Shown: positions 46,361-55,306 of the stretch, one piece after another | Layout of the letters: every line of letters starts with the position of its first letter | Numbering within the stretch: position 1 is the stretch's first letter | Source of the DNA: Actinoplanes palleronii | GTDB lineage: Bacteria > Actinomycetota > Actinomycetes > Mycobacteriales > Micromonosporaceae | Length of the DNA stretch: 64,000 bases | NCBI RefSeq assembly: GCF_016862315.1 | Contig: NZ_BOMS01000017.1 | Span: 1 to 64,000, forward strand | Direction: 5' to 3' | Notes under the pieces: model-generated | Seen by the model: only the letters and a program-made list of their open reading frames with translations | Databases searched by the model: none | Told to the model about the DNA's origin: nothing | Made by a program: the position numbers and the translations under genes

Positions 46361-46978
46361 TCAGCGCTGCACGCCCTGCGCCCGCAGCGGCACGGTGAAC
46401 GTCGCGCCCACGCACGCCGCCGGCACCCCGCGCGGCATGGTCAGGGCGCCGTCCACGGTGAACGCGCCCACGGTGTTGCCGGCGACCTCCCAGGAGACCG
46501 GGTACGCGTTCCGGCGCAACCGCAGGTCCGGATCGACGCACCCGGCCTCGCGGTGTTCCGGGTCGGCCAGCACGGTGCCGGGCCCCATCCGGATCGTGGT
46601 GATCCGGATCGGCACGTTCTTCTCGTTGGAGACCGTCACCAGCAGATCGCCGTTGCCACCCGGCCGCAGCGTCCGGTTCAGGTCGTTGCGCCCGCGCAGC
46701 ACCAGGTCGAGCGCCACCGCACCGGGTGCGGCGGCCGGCTGCGGCTCGGTGATCCGCCAGTACGCCCAGGCAGCTCCGGCGTTGGCGAGCATCGCGGCGA
46801 GCGCGGCCACCCCCAGGATGGTCCGGGAGCGCCGGTCGAACCGGCTCTTGCGGGGACTGCGGACGTCCCAGGTCGGCTCTTCGTGATCCGCGGTGCTCAG
46901 TTCGATCCGTACGTCCTCGTCCCGTCCTCGTCCCGGCCCGGCGTCCTTGCCCACCTTCGACAGGACGTCACGCCGCAT
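46361..46978 (-). CDS. Exported beta-sandwich-like protein, paralogue 1
   Basis: A 205-aa protein of unknown function. A 45-residue cytoplasmic N-terminus precedes a membrane segment (TILGVAALAAMLANAGAAWA). The exported part has NRTLRPGGNGDLLVTVSNEK, then a Cys (EAGCVDPD), a strand region and a second Cys in ACVGATFTVPL. The same order (L-x-P...V-x-N..., Cys, then C-x-G-x-x-[FI]-T) is found in two nearby genes at 48060 and 48595. It shows some likeness to the TasA/camelysin fibre fold, but this is by eye only. Confidence 0.65.
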   Translation of the reverse strand: MRRDVLSKVGKDAGPGRGRDEDVRIELSTADHEEPTWDVRSPRKSRFDRRSRTILGVAALAAMLANAGAAWAYWRITEPQPAAAPGAVALDLVLRGRNDLNRTLRPGGNGDLLVTVSNEKNVPIRITTIRMGPGTVLADPEHREAGCVDPDLRLRRNAYPVSWEVAGNTVGAFTVDGALTMPRGVPAACVGATFTVPLRAQGVQR

Positions 46979-47361
46979 CACGAGTGCACCCCCGGGGCGG
47001 TGGCCGCGGGCGGATCGCTCAGATGTGGCATGCGGCTCGTTCCTCCTCGGACGCCGGAACAGGCTGAGCTGGCGTTCATACAACGTTCCCTGATAGAGAT
47101 GTCCGATGTGATCGGTTTTCCGTCCGCCGTAGTAGACGCATAAATCGGAACGATCTGCCCACACGGTTTACCCCGGGCGAGGGATCGCTCTGCCTCAAGG
47201 GTCCCTACCGAACCGTCCACGTTGCTGCTGGACACGCCCATAACCTGCAGGGATGCACCCCTAGCGAGCGCCGGTCGCGCACTCAAATCCGGATTCGTCG
47301 AGGCGACGGGGTCGAGCCCCCGGTGGAAACCACCGAGGGCTCGAACGGGTGGAGCACGCGC
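46979..47361. other. 383-bp gap within the exported-protein cluster
   Basis: No convincing gene is seen. A minus-strand frame is open but has no ribosome site, homology or clear start. The promoter for the gene at 46361-46978 must lie here. At 47312-47344 a hairpin (TCGAGCCC-x-CGGTGG on each side of AAA, one mismatch) follows the stop of the Fn3 gene. Confidence 0.5.
47312..47344 (-). terminator. Stem-loop after Fn3-like gene
   Basis: A 15-bp stem with one mismatch and an AAA loop, 18 bp beyond the stop at 47362. No T-run follows, as is common in high-GC actinomycetes. Confidence 0.55.
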
Positions 47362-48063
47362 CTACGGCGCGACCGGGCTCGTCGGTCCCTCCGGTGAGGC
47401 CGAGACCGACGGGTCCGGCCCCAGGTCCGGCTCCTCCTCGACGGGTGTGCTGCTCCGCGGCGGGGCTGGGACGTTCTCCGGTTCGCTGGCGGGCGAGGTC
47501 CGGACGTCCGGGACCGGCGCCGTCGAGGTGTCCCCGGCTTCGGGTGTCGGTGCGGAGACCGATGGGGAGGCCGGCGGCACCGCGGGCGCGGCGATCACGG
47601 CCGGATCGGCGGGCGCCGCTGGTGCGGCGGGGAAGGCCAGCCGCGGGCTGAGCTTGCTCGGTTCGCCGGTCCACTCCCGGTACTTCGGCGTGATGGTCCA
47701 GCGCCACTTCCCACCGGCCATCTCACCGGTGCCGAACGTGACCGACTCGGTGGTGCTGCCACCGGCGGCCACCGCGCGCGTGACATCGGGTTGCGGCGGC
47801 TCGGCCACGCTGTGCGCGACGACCAGGTAGTGGTCCATCCGGACGCCCGGAGCGATCTCCTGGGCGCTCCAGCTGACCACGGCCTGGCCGCTCTGCTTGG
47901 TGACGCTGGGTTCGACGCCGCGCGGCATCTTGACGACCTTCGCGGTGAACCGGGTCGGCGCGCTGGTCACGGTCCAGCCGCCGGCGTAGGCGTAGACCGT
48001 CCCGGCCACGCCGAGCGACAGGGCCACCGCGCCGACCAGCAACAACCTTCCGGTACGCCTCAC
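47362..48063 (-). CDS. Exported Fn3-like protein with disordered tail
   Basis: A 233-aa protein starting at GTG 48063, which overlaps the upstream stop (GTGA). A signal/anchor segment (LLLVGAVALSLGVAGTVYAY) precedes one fibronectin type III-like domain (TAKVVKMPRGVEPSVTKQSG, AVVSWSAQEIAPGVRMDHYL, WRWTITPKYREWTGEPS). The last 90 residues are rich in Pro, Ala, Ser and Glu and probably extend from the cell surface. It is co-transcribed with the exported paralogue at 48060-48533. Confidence 0.68.
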   Translation of the reverse strand: MRRTGRLLLVGAVALSLGVAGTVYAYAGGWTVTSAPTRFTAKVVKMPRGVEPSVTKQSGQAVVSWSAQEIAPGVRMDHYLVVAHSVAEPPQPDVTRAVAAGGSTTESVTFGTGEMAGGKWRWTITPKYREWTGEPSKLSPRLAFPAAPAAPADPAVIAAPAVPPASPSVSAPTPEAGDTSTAPVPDVRTSPASEPENVPAPPRSSTPVEEEPDLGPDPSVSASPEGPTSPVAP

Positions 48064-48533
48064 CGCGGCACCCGCTGCCCGACTCCGGAGATCGCGATGG
48101 TGAACCGCGCGCCGGCGCATTTGCGGGTCGCCCCGATCGGCATGCTCACCGGGATGGCGCCGCCGAGCTCGGTGCGCCCGGACGCCGCCACGGTGACCGG
48201 CAGCCGCCCGCTGTACGAGCGGACCTGCAGGTTTGCCGCGGTGGCCGAGCAGCCACGCCGATCAGTGTCGGACACCTTGGCGGTCAACCGGTGCACGGTG
48301 ATCCGGTACCCGAGCGGGTTGACCACGCTGATCTTCATCTGCTTGACCGCGCCCGGGAAGAGCCCGCGCACCGGCTTGCCCTTCAGCTCGAAGTAGAGCG
48401 GACCGCCCCGGTGGTGGCTGTCGCCGACCAGCACGATGGTCTCGTCGGGATTGTCCGGCGAGCCGACGGCAACGATCAGCGCGGCGGCCAAGGCTGCCGC
48501 CGAGGTAGCCGCGATCCACCAGCGTTTCGACAT
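48060..48533 (-). CDS. Exported beta-sandwich-like protein, paralogue 2
   Basis: A 157-aa protein with an N-terminal signal/anchor (WWIAATSAAALAAALIVAV). The exported part has RGLFPGAVKQMKISVVNPLG, then RGCSATAANLQVRS and KCAGARFTIAISGVG. This is the same pattern as at 46361 and 48595. ATG 48533. It heads a two-gene transcript with the Fn3 protein. Function unknown. Confidence 0.65.
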   Translation of the reverse strand: MSKRWWIAATSAAALAAALIVAVGSPDNPDETIVLVGDSHHRGGPLYFELKGKPVRGLFPGAVKQMKISVVNPLGYRITVHRLTAKVSDTDRRGCSATAANLQVRSYSGRLPVTVAASGRTELGGAIPVSMPIGATRKCAGARFTIAISGVGQRVPR

Positions 48534-48558
48534 GAAGGTCCCCGAAGGTCGAACGGGA

Positions 48559-48586
48559 GACGGGAGCGACCGACGTCGCTCCCGTC
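48559..48586 (-). terminator. Perfect 12-bp stem-loop between paralogues 3 and 2
   Basis: GACGGGAGCGAC and GTCGCTCCCGTC pair perfectly around CGAC, 8 bp beyond the stop at 48595. It should end or attenuate transcription before the next gene, giving higher expression of the 48595 protein than of the others. Confidence 0.65.
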
Positions 48587-48594
48587 CAGATATG

Positions 48595-49086
48595 TCAGGA
48601 GGCCGCGCTCACGCCGGGGACCGAGTAGTCGATCGTGATCGTCTTTCCGGCGCACGTCTGCGGGATGCTGCCGATCGTGACCTGCGTCGAGGCGACGGTG
48701 TCATGTCCGGCCGCGAGGGTCGGACTGCCGGGGAAGGTGGTGTTGAACATGCCAGGGTCATCCAGCGCACCCGCGCACGCGGCGGCGGTGCCAGCGTTGT
48801 CCTCGGGCGTGGCCGTCGCGTGGGTGATGGTGATCGCGCCGGTGAGCTTGACCGCGAACTCGTTGGGGTTCGTGAACGTCGTGTCCATGGGGATGACTCG
48901 GTCCGGGAAGAGAGTCTTCGTGAACGTCGACGACGCCGTCACCGGCTTGATCTCCGCACCCGAGGCGCTTGCCGTGCCCGTGCCGAGGATGCTCCAGCCG
49001 GTGGCGGCCCAGGCCGCGCCTCCGCCGATGACAACGACAGCGACGCCGGCGATGACAGCGGTGGAACGCTTGGAGAGCTTGCGCAT
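48595..49086 (-). CDS. Exported beta-sandwich-like protein, paralogue 3
   Basis: A 163-aa protein with signal peptide (TAVIAGVAVVVIGGGAAWA, cleavage after AWA) and mature start ATGWSILGTGTASASG. The exported part has KTLFPDRVIPMDTTFTNPNE, a Cys pair region AAACAGALDD and TCAGKTITIDYSVPG. ATG 49086 has AGGAGG 8 nt upstream, the strongest ribosome site of the cluster. With a terminator after it, this looks like the major component of the set. Confidence 0.68.
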   Translation of the reverse strand: MRKLSKRSTAVIAGVAVVVIGGGAAWAATGWSILGTGTASASGAEIKPVTASSTFTKTLFPDRVIPMDTTFTNPNEFAVKLTGAITITHATATPEDNAGTAAACAGALDDPGMFNTTFPGSPTLAAGHDTVASTQVTIGSIPQTCAGKTITIDYSVPGVSAAS

Positions 49087-49578
49087 GGAAAGTTCCTCCT
49101 GGAACGGTCTTATCGAGCGCTTCCCCATAGCCGCGGAGCGACGGAATCGGGAGCGCGTCGTTTATCGGGTGTGGCCGGAGCCCTGGGGCTTCCCGGCGCT
49201 GCGACAAAGATGGCTGACCCGCCCCACCGGGACGATAGGTATTCCAGCCCCCTGAGTCGGAATGATCCGCCCGCGCCGCCCGACTGTTCCGCTTAACCCA
49301 TAAGTGCTAATCAAGCACCATGAATCGACCACCCAGCTCGTGTTGATGATCGCTTCCGGTGTGGCTGACCTGCGTCGATGAGCAAAGGCAGACCTCGGCA
49401 GCTTTCTCAAGCACGAGACCTGCTCACAGCGTCGCCGGGGGCCACCGGGGGCTGCCGTAGCACCGGAAACATGAGCCGGGGAGCGTATTCAGCGCCTTCT
49501 CAGGAATGTTTTTCCGGCCGCCGGACCCGAACGGGGTAGTGCATTTCGGCAGCCGTTCCCCTGAAAGAGGCTTACGGT
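49087..49578. other. 492-bp gap upstream of the exported-protein cluster
   Basis: No gene can be supported. The right part is less GC-rich than its surroundings (49300-49560). The promoter of the 48595 gene must lie near 49100-49200. Short minus-strand open frames here lack ribosome sites and recognisable protein features. Confidence 0.5.
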
Positions 49579-50328
49579 CTATGCCTCTGTCGGCCGGACG
49601 GCCTGGAGCAGGAAGCGATGCGCCCGCACGGTGAACTCCCCGCGAGCCCGGATGATGGCGGTGAGCCGCGCGAGCTCCCGTTCGTACCGTTGCGGGGTGA
49701 AGTCGCGGACCTGCCACGGCACCGTCCGCAGGTGGTGCACCACGGCCCGGATGTCGCGGAAGGCGAGCGCCGGATGCTCCTCGCGCACGTCGGTCACGTG
49801 CAGACCGGCGGCGGTCAGGGCGGCCGCCGCGACCTCGGCGTCCCACCGGCGCGGGTGCGGGGGCGGTGCGCCGAGCGCGTCGTTCAGCTCGGCCAGGTCG
49901 TCGCTGCCGACCTGCTGGGTGAGCAGCACCCCGCCGGGCCGGAGCAGCCGGGCGATGTCGGCGGCCGGCAGGCGGCCGTGCCGGCTGAGGACCACGTCGT
50001 ACTCGTTCTCGCCGGACGGGAGCTCGGTGAGCACCTCGACGCCGAACGGGGCGAGCCGCTCCCGGGCGATCGGGGTGTTGCGGGCCCAGCTCTCCACCGC
50101 GACGGTGTGCGGCGGCAGCGGGACGAACTCGGCGAGCAGCTCGCCCCCGCCGGTGTCCAGGTCGAGCACGCTGGTCGCGAAGCGCAGCAGCGGCCGGGCG
50201 ATCTCCGGGTACGACCAGGACGGCTCGGACGCCACGGCCAGCCCGTCCAGCCAGGCGAATTCCCACCCGGTCATGGACGCGCCGGCCGCCGCGGTGTTGA
50301 GATCGTCATCCGGCCGGCTGCTGCGCAC
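49579..50328 (-). CDS. SAM-dependent methyltransferase (class I)
   Basis: A 249-aa protein with a Rossmann methyltransferase core: motif I SVLDLDTGGGELLAEF, then TVAVESWARNTPIARERL, YDVVLSRHGRLP as motif IV-like strand, and LLRPGGVLLTQQVG. The start is uncertain (GTG 50328, ATG 50274 or TTG 50358); none has a good ribosome site. The MTGWEFAWLDGLA segment is conserved in similar actinobacterial proteins. The substrate is unknown. Confidence 0.78.
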   Translation of the reverse strand: MRSSRPDDDLNTAAAGASMTGWEFAWLDGLAVASEPSWSYPEIARPLLRFATSVLDLDTGGGELLAEFVPLPPHTVAVESWARNTPIARERLAPFGVEVLTELPSGENEYDVVLSRHGRLPAADIARLLRPGGVLLTQQVGSDDLAELNDALGAPPPHPRRWDAEVAAAALTAAGLHVTDVREEHPALAFRDIRAVVHHLRTVPWQVRDFTPQRYERELARLTAIIRARGEFTVRAHRFLLQAVRPTEA

Positions 50329-50514
50329 ACGCCGACGGTAGCCAGACCGTGCGCTCAAAGTCGCGGTGGTCTCACCGGAGAGGGAAGTCGTGGCTGAACC
50401 GTGTTCAATCCGCGACTCAGCGCACGCCGGCGCGGCCGGCCGCGGAGGGACGGCCGCACCGGAGAACGGGACGCCCGTGCCGGAGCGGGCACGGGCGCAC
50501 CGGAGCAGCGGCGG

Positions 50515-51564
50515 TCAGGCCCGGACCGGCATCAGCAGGGAGAAACGGGAGTCGTCCCCGGCGATCCGGATGGTCAGCGGCTGGACCGGCCCGTCCAGGT
50601 CGAGCTGCAGCTGACCGGGCCCGCCCGCGTCCACCGCCTGGAGCAGGAACTCCCGGTTCACCGCGACGTGCGTGCCGGCGTCGGCCGCCCACTCGTCCTC
50701 GGCAGCCAGCCGCAGGCCACCGTCCGGGTCGAGAGCGAGGATCGCGACCGGGTAGACCGCGCCGTCGTGCTCGCGCCGTACCTCGGGCGCGCCGGTGAGC
50801 AGCCGCCGCACCTGGTCAGGGGTGACCGTGACCCGGCGGGTGCCGTCACCGGACGGGCCGATCAGCCGTCGGTAGTCGGGGAACTCCACGTCCAGCGGCT
50901 CGGTGCGGAGCTCGCGGCCGGCGCTCTCCGTCCGTACCACATTGGGGGTGACATCGAGGGTCAGCGGACCGGAACCGATCAGGCGGAGCTCGTCGACGAA
51001 GGCCAGCGGCAGGTACTGCCGGGCCGGAGGCCCCTCGATCGTCGCCGGCGCGGAGGCCACCGCGAGCCGATAGCGGTCCGTGGTGACCAGGGTCAGCACG
51101 CCGTCGCCGGTCTCGAACAGGATCCCGCCGGGGAACGGCGCGCCGGGGATCGGGCCGGTGGCGGCGAAGCGGACCGCGGCCAGCGCGGCGGTCAGATCAG
51201 TTCCGGACAGGGTCACGCGGGTCATCAGGTTCTCCTCCAGATCGAGCAGGGTGTGCAGGCGGAGGAGCTCGCGGCGGGCGTCGACGATTCCGGCTTCCAG
51301 CCGGTCGCGGTGGGCGTCGATCCTTTTCCGTATGAGGCCGGGGCGCCCCAGGTCGCGCACCGCCTCGGCGATCTCGGCCACCGGCATGCCGACCCGGCGC
51401 AGCCCGGCGATCAAGCGGGCCGCCCGGATCTGCTCGGCGGTGTACCGCCGGTAACCGGTCACCGGGTCGACCGCGGCCGGGACCAGCACGCCCGCGCCGT
51501 CATACCAGCGCAGCGCGCTGACCGTCAGACCACTGGCCCGGGCCGCCTCGCCGATGTTCCGCAT
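50515..51564 (-). CDS. MerR regulator fused to beta-sliding-clamp-like domain
   Basis: A 349-aa protein. Residues 1-110 are a MerR domain (IGEAARASGLTVSALRWYDG, TGYRRYTAEQIRAARLIAGL). Residues about 113-349 resemble the second and third domains of DNA polymerase III beta (DnaN): GGILFETGDGVLTLVTTDRY, VDVEFPDYRRLI-like strand, and the C-terminal NREFLLQAVDAGG ... FSLLMPVR. The clamp-like part probably serves as a dimer or ligand scaffold. GAGGAG lies upstream of ATG 51564. A MerR-type operator precedes it, so it likely controls itself. Confidence 0.82.
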   Translation of the reverse strand: MRNIGEAARASGLTVSALRWYDGAGVLVPAAVDPVTGYRRYTAEQIRAARLIAGLRRVGMPVAEIAEAVRDLGRPGLIRKRIDAHRDRLEAGIVDARRELLRLHTLLDLEENLMTRVTLSGTDLTAALAAVRFAATGPIPGAPFPGGILFETGDGVLTLVTTDRYRLAVASAPATIEGPPARQYLPLAFVDELRLIGSGPLTLDVTPNVVRTESAGRELRTEPLDVEFPDYRRLIGPSGDGTRRVTVTPDQVRRLLTGAPEVRREHDGAVYPVAILALDPDGGLRLAAEDEWAADAGTHVAVNREFLLQAVDAGGPGQLQLDLDGPVQPLTIRIAGDDSRFSLLMPVRA

Positions 51565-51583
51565 CTCGCTCCTCACAGGGGTA

Positions 51584-51615
51584 GACCCTGAAGCCTCGAC
51601 CTGGTGGAGGGTCAA
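51584..51615 (-). promoter_or_regulatory. MerR-type promoter/operator of the fusion gene
   Basis: On the minus strand TTGACC (a -35 box) is followed after a long 19-20 bp spacer by AGGGTC and TAC. GACCCT (51584) and AGGGTC (51608) form the inverted repeat. Long spacers with such dyads are the hallmark of MerR-controlled promoters. Confidence 0.7.
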
Positions 51616-51655
51616 GCCGGAAACGGTCGTGGGTCACCCCGGCAGCGGTCGTGGG

Positions 51656-52258
51656 TTACGCCGGGATCAACAGTGCCCCGCCGAGCGCCGCCATGACCAG
51701 GGCTATCCCGCCGTCCAGCACCCGCCAGGCGTTCGGCCGGGCGAAGAGCGGGCCGAGCCGCCGGGCGCCGAGGCCGAGCGCGGTGAACCAGGACAGGCTG
51801 GCCGCCGCGGCGCCCAGGCCGAACATCCAGCGGTGCGCGTGCTGCTGCGCGACCGAGCCGAGCAGCAGCACGGTGTCCAGGTAGACGTGCGGGTTCAGGT
51901 AGGTCAGCGCCAGGCAGGTGAGCAGGGTGGCACGCAGAGTCGCCGGGGCCTGGCCGGCCGGGTCGAGACTGCCGGCCGGTCGCAGCGCCCGGCGGGCGGC
52001 CAGAATCGCGTAGCCGATCAGGAACGCCGCGCCGACCCAGCGGATCACGGTGACCAGGCGCGGCTGCGCGCTCACCACCGCGCCGAGACCGGCGATGCCG
52101 GCCGAGATCAGCGCCAGGTCGGAGAGCGCGCAGGTGAGGACGACCACGAGGACGTGTTCCCGGCGCAGCCCCTGGCGGAGGACAAACGCGTTCTGGGCGC
52201 CGATCGCGATGATCAGGACGGCGGAAGCGGCAAAACCGGCTAAAGCGGAGGCGAGCAC
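51656..52258 (-). CDS. lysE: LysE/ArgO-family amino acid exporter
   Basis: A 200-aa exporter with six predicted helices. The LysE signature [18 protein letters not shown] is intact near the N-terminus, and [20 protein letters not shown] is the second conserved stretch. It exports basic amino acids (Lys/Arg). It is divergent from the LysR-type regulator at 52332, the usual lysE-lysG arrangement. GTG 52258 is the start. Confidence 0.88.
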   Translation of the reverse strand: MLASALAGFAASAVLIIAIGAQNAFVLRQGLRREHVLVVVLTCALSDLALISAGIAGLGAVVSAQPRLVTVIRWVGAAFLIGYAILAARRALRPAGSLDPAGQAPATLRATLLTCLALTYLNPHVYLDTVLLLGSVAQQHAHRWMFGLGAAAASLSWFTALGLGARRLGPLFARPNAWRVLDGGIALVMAALGGALLIPA

Positions 52259-52331
52259 GGAGCCGACGCTAGGGTTCTTTCGCGGTGCAGACCAGCTAAA
52301 GATTTTCAGGGTTGATTAGCAATACTTAACT

Positions 52332-53156
52332 GTGGACCAGGTACAGCTGGCGACCTTCCAGGCCGTCGTGGAGCAGGGCAGTTTCGAGGCCGCGGCGCGG
52401 GCGCTGCACGTCACCCCGTCGGCGGTCAGCCAACGGATCAAGGCACTCGAACGAGCGGTCGGGCAGGTGCTGGTGCGCCGGGCCAAGCCGTGCGTCGCGA
52501 CCACGGCCGGTGAGGCGCTGGTCCGGTTCGCCGGGCAGGTGGCGCTGCTGGAGAAGGAGGCGCTGGCACAGGCCCGGGGCGGCACCCGGGTCTCGATCGT
52601 GGTCAACGCCGACTCGCTGAACACCTGGTTCATGCCGGTGCTGACCCAGGTGCCGGGCGTGACCTTCGACCTGCACACCGACGACCAGGACTACACCGCC
52701 GACCTGCTGCGCTCCGGCACCGTGATGGCCGCTGTGACCGGGGACGACGTGGCGGTGCAGGGCTGCCGGGTGGAACGGCTGGGCGCGATGCGCTACCTGG
52801 CGGTCGCCGCGCCGGGCCTGGACTTCGCGTCCGCGCCGATGATCGTCTACAACCGCAAGGACCAGCTGCAACACCGGTTCCTCGGGTTGGTGGGGGAGCC
52901 CGCGGCCGCCCGGTTGATCCACTACGTGCCGGCCGCGGCGGCGTTCAACGAGGCGATCCGGCTGGGGCTGGGCTGGGGCACGGTTCCGGAGCAGAACGCG
53001 GGGCCGCTACTCGCCTCCGGCGAATACGTCCGCATATTTCCGGAAAAATATCTGGACATTCCGCTCTACTGGCAATACTGGCGGATCGAGTCGGAGCTGC
53101 TGAACACACTGACGGCCGCCGTGCACACGGCGGCCGCCTCAGCCTTGCATGGTTAG
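52332..53156 (+). CDS. lysG: LysR-family regulator, LysG/ArgP type
   Basis: A 274-aa LysR-type activator. HTH: LATFQAVVEQGSFEAAARAL then HVTPSAVSQRIKALERAVG. The ligand domain starts VSIVVNADSLNTWFMPVL as in ArgP/LysG, which sense lysine or arginine and switch on the exporter. It starts with GTG 52332. The 73-bp AT-richer gap to lysE (TAGCAATACTTAAC) should hold its binding site. Confidence 0.88.
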   Translation: MDQVQLATFQAVVEQGSFEAAARALHVTPSAVSQRIKALERAVGQVLVRRAKPCVATTAGEALVRFAGQVALLEKEALAQARGGTRVSIVVNADSLNTWFMPVLTQVPGVTFDLHTDDQDYTADLLRSGTVMAAVTGDDVAVQGCRVERLGAMRYLAVAAPGLDFASAPMIVYNRKDQLQHRFLGLVGEPAAARLIHYVPAAAAFNEAIRLGLGWGTVPEQNAGPLLASGEYVRIFPEKYLDIPLYWQYWRIESELLNTLTAAVHTAAASALHG

Positions 53157-53212
53157 CTCACGCATCGGCCCCGAAGGGCGCAATGCCGCCGAGCGAAGCG
53201 AGGCCAGTTAGC

Positions 53213-54157
53213 TCAGTTGGCGTGCAGGGCGCTGTTCAGCTCGATGCCGGTGCCCTTGCGGGGGCGGGCCTCCAGCGCGCCGGAGACCGAGTTGCGCCAG
53301 AACAGGAGATTGTTCACACCGGACAGCGCGATGGCCTTCACCACACGGCCGTCGGGCAGCGAGATCTTCGACGACGCGGTGATGTAGACGCCCGCCTCGA
53401 CCACGCAGTCGTCGCCGAGCGAGATGCCCACCCCGGCGTTCGCCCCGAGCAGGCTGCGCTCGCCGATCCGGACCTTCTCCTTGCCGCCGCCGGAGAGCGT
53501 CCCCATGATCGACGAACCACCGCCGATGTCGGAGCCGTCGCCGACCACCACGCCCTGCACGATCCGGCCCTCGACCATCGAGGTGCCCAGCGTGCCGGCG
53601 TTGAAGTTGACGAATCCCTCCTGCATGATCGTCGTCCCGGGCGCCAGGTGGGCGCCGAGCCGGACCCGGTCCGCGTCGGCGATCCGGACACCGGACGGCG
53701 ACACGTAGTCGGTCAGGCGGGGGAACTTGTCGATGCCGTGCACGGACAGGTGCCGGCCCGCGGCGCGCTCCAGGAAGCGCAGCTCGTCGACCCGGTCCGG
53801 CGGGCACGGGCCGGCCGAGGTCCAGGCGACGTTGGTCAGCTGACCGAAGATGCCGTCCAGGTTCAGCTCGTTCGGCCGGACCAGGCGGTGGGAGAGCAGG
53901 TGCAGCCGGAGGAACGCCTCGGCGGTGCCGTCGATCGGCTCGGCCAGCGACTTGATCGAGGTGCGGACCTCGACCGTCGAGAGGCCGGGAAGCAGCTTCG
54001 GGCCGGTCAGGCCGGCCGGGAGGACCGGGAGGTCGGCCGGCTCGTCGCCAAGACCCAGGAAACCGGCCGGGTACCAGGTGTCCAGCACCTGCCCCTCGGT
54101 GGTGACGGTGGCGAGGCCGACGCCCCACGCGGGCGAGGTCGAGATCGCGGTATGCAC
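53213..54157 (-). CDS. dapD: Tetrahydrodipicolinate N-succinyltransferase, actinobacterial type
   Basis: A 314-aa left-handed beta-helix acyltransferase that succinylates tetrahydrodipicolinate in lysine synthesis. The hexapeptide-repeat region runs from about VRLGAHLAPGTTIM to VVEAGVYITASSKI, with the MQEGFVNFNAGTLG and SSIMGTLSGGGKEKV segments typical of actinomycete DapD. The N-terminal domain WGVGLATVTTEGQVLDTWYP also fits. It is divergent from dapE. Confidence 0.92.
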   Translation of the reverse strand: MHTAISTSPAWGVGLATVTTEGQVLDTWYPAGFLGLGDEPADLPVLPAGLTGPKLLPGLSTVEVRTSIKSLAEPIDGTAEAFLRLHLLSHRLVRPNELNLDGIFGQLTNVAWTSAGPCPPDRVDELRFLERAAGRHLSVHGIDKFPRLTDYVSPSGVRIADADRVRLGAHLAPGTTIMQEGFVNFNAGTLGTSMVEGRIVQGVVVGDGSDIGGGSSIMGTLSGGGKEKVRIGERSLLGANAGVGISLGDDCVVEAGVYITASSKISLPDGRVVKAIALSGVNNLLFWRNSVSGALEARPRKGTGIELNSALHAN

Positions 54158-54232
54158 GGGTGAACCCTACTAGCCCGACGGTGCGCGGATCGCGTGCGTC
54201 CGATGCTCGGGACAGCCTTGTAGGGTGCGGGC

Positions 54233-55303
54233 ATGGCCAACCCGCTTACCCCGGACGTGCTGGTCGACCCGGTCGAACTGACCCGAGCGCTGGTCGACAT
54301 CGAGTCCGTGTCCCGCGACGAGAAGGTGATCGCCGACTGTGTGGAGGACGTGCTCCGCAGCGTCGGTCACCTGAGCGTCGGGCGAGTGGGCAACACCGTG
54401 ATGGGCCGTACCGATCTGGGCCGCGGGCAACGGGTGATCATGGCCGGTCACCTGGACACCGTGCCGATCAACAACAACTGGCCGTCCACTGTCGTCGACG
54501 ACCTGATCTACGGCTGCGGCACCTCGGACATGAAATCCGGGGTCGCCATCGCGCTGCACCTGGCGGCCACCCTGCCCGACCCGGCGTACGACGTGACCTA
54601 CCTGTTCTACGAGGCCGAGGAGATCGAGTCCGAGCACAACGGGCTCAACCTGGTCGCGGCCGCCCACCCGGAATGGCTGCGCGCGGACTTCGCGGTGCTG
54701 CTCGAGCCGACGTACGGGAAGATCGAAGCCGGCTGCCAGGGGACCGTGCGGGTGTCGGTGCGCACCCATGGGCGCCGTGCGCACACCGCCCGGGCCTGGC
54801 GCGGGGTGAACGCCATCCACGCGGCCGGCGAGGTGCTGCGCCGGCTCGCCGACTACCAGGCGCGGACCGTGACGATCGACGGGTGCACGTACCGGGAGGG
54901 GCTGAGCGCCGTACGGATCTCCGGTGGTGTGGCCGGCAACGTGGTCCCGGACGAGTGCTCGGTCGAGGTCAACCTGCGGTTCGCCCCGGACCGTTCCGAG
55001 CAGCAGGCCTTCGAGCACCTGCAGGAGGTGTTCGCCGGGTTCGACCTGGAGGTCACCGACTCGGCGCCCGGCGCGCTGCCCGGCCTGGACGCCCCGGCGG
55101 CCCGGGAGTTCCTGATCGCGGTCGGCGCCGAGCCGGCCGCCAAGCTCGGCTGGACCGACGTGGCCCGGTTCGCGGCGCTGGGCATCCCGGCGCTCAACTA
55201 CGGCCCGGGCGACCCGTCGCTGGCGCACGCCCAGGACGAGCACGTGGAGATCGGCCAGATCCGCGACGGAGCGGCCACCCTGCACCGCTGGCTGGCCGGC
55301 TGA
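54233..55303 (+). CDS. dapE: Succinyl-diaminopimelate desuccinylase
   Basis: A 356-aa M20 metallopeptidase family enzyme that removes succinate to give LL-diaminopimelate. Metal site: MAGHLDTVP, CGTSDMKSGVA, FYEAEEIESEHNGL. The dimerisation domain starts EAGCQGTVRVSVRTHGRRAH. Together with dapC and dapD it supplies three consecutive steps of the pathway. A TAGGGT box stands 6 nt before ATG 54233, so a leaderless mRNA is possible. Confidence 0.92.
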   Translation: MANPLTPDVLVDPVELTRALVDIESVSRDEKVIADCVEDVLRSVGHLSVGRVGNTVMGRTDLGRGQRVIMAGHLDTVPINNNWPSTVVDDLIYGCGTSDMKSGVAIALHLAATLPDPAYDVTYLFYEAEEIESEHNGLNLVAAAHPEWLRADFAVLLEPTYGKIEAGCQGTVRVSVRTHGRRAHTARAWRGVNAIHAAGEVLRRLADYQARTVTIDGCTYREGLSAVRISGGVAGNVVPDECSVEVNLRFAPDRSEQQAFEHLQEVFAGFDLEVTDSAPGALPGLDAPAAREFLIAVGAEPAAKLGWTDVARFAALGIPALNYGPGDPSLAHAQDEHVEIGQIRDGAATLHRWLAG

Positions 55304-55306
55304 CCC

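Noticed and set aside
46978..47286. Minus-strand frame of about 100 codons before the exported protein at 46361
   Set aside because: No ribosome site, no signal peptide and mixed composition. It more likely holds the promoter and leader.
53206..53230. A stretch reading TTAGCTCAGTTGGCG like the D-arm of a tRNA
   Set aside because: It covers the stop and final codons of dapD. No acceptor stem, anticodon arm or T-arm follows at the right distances.
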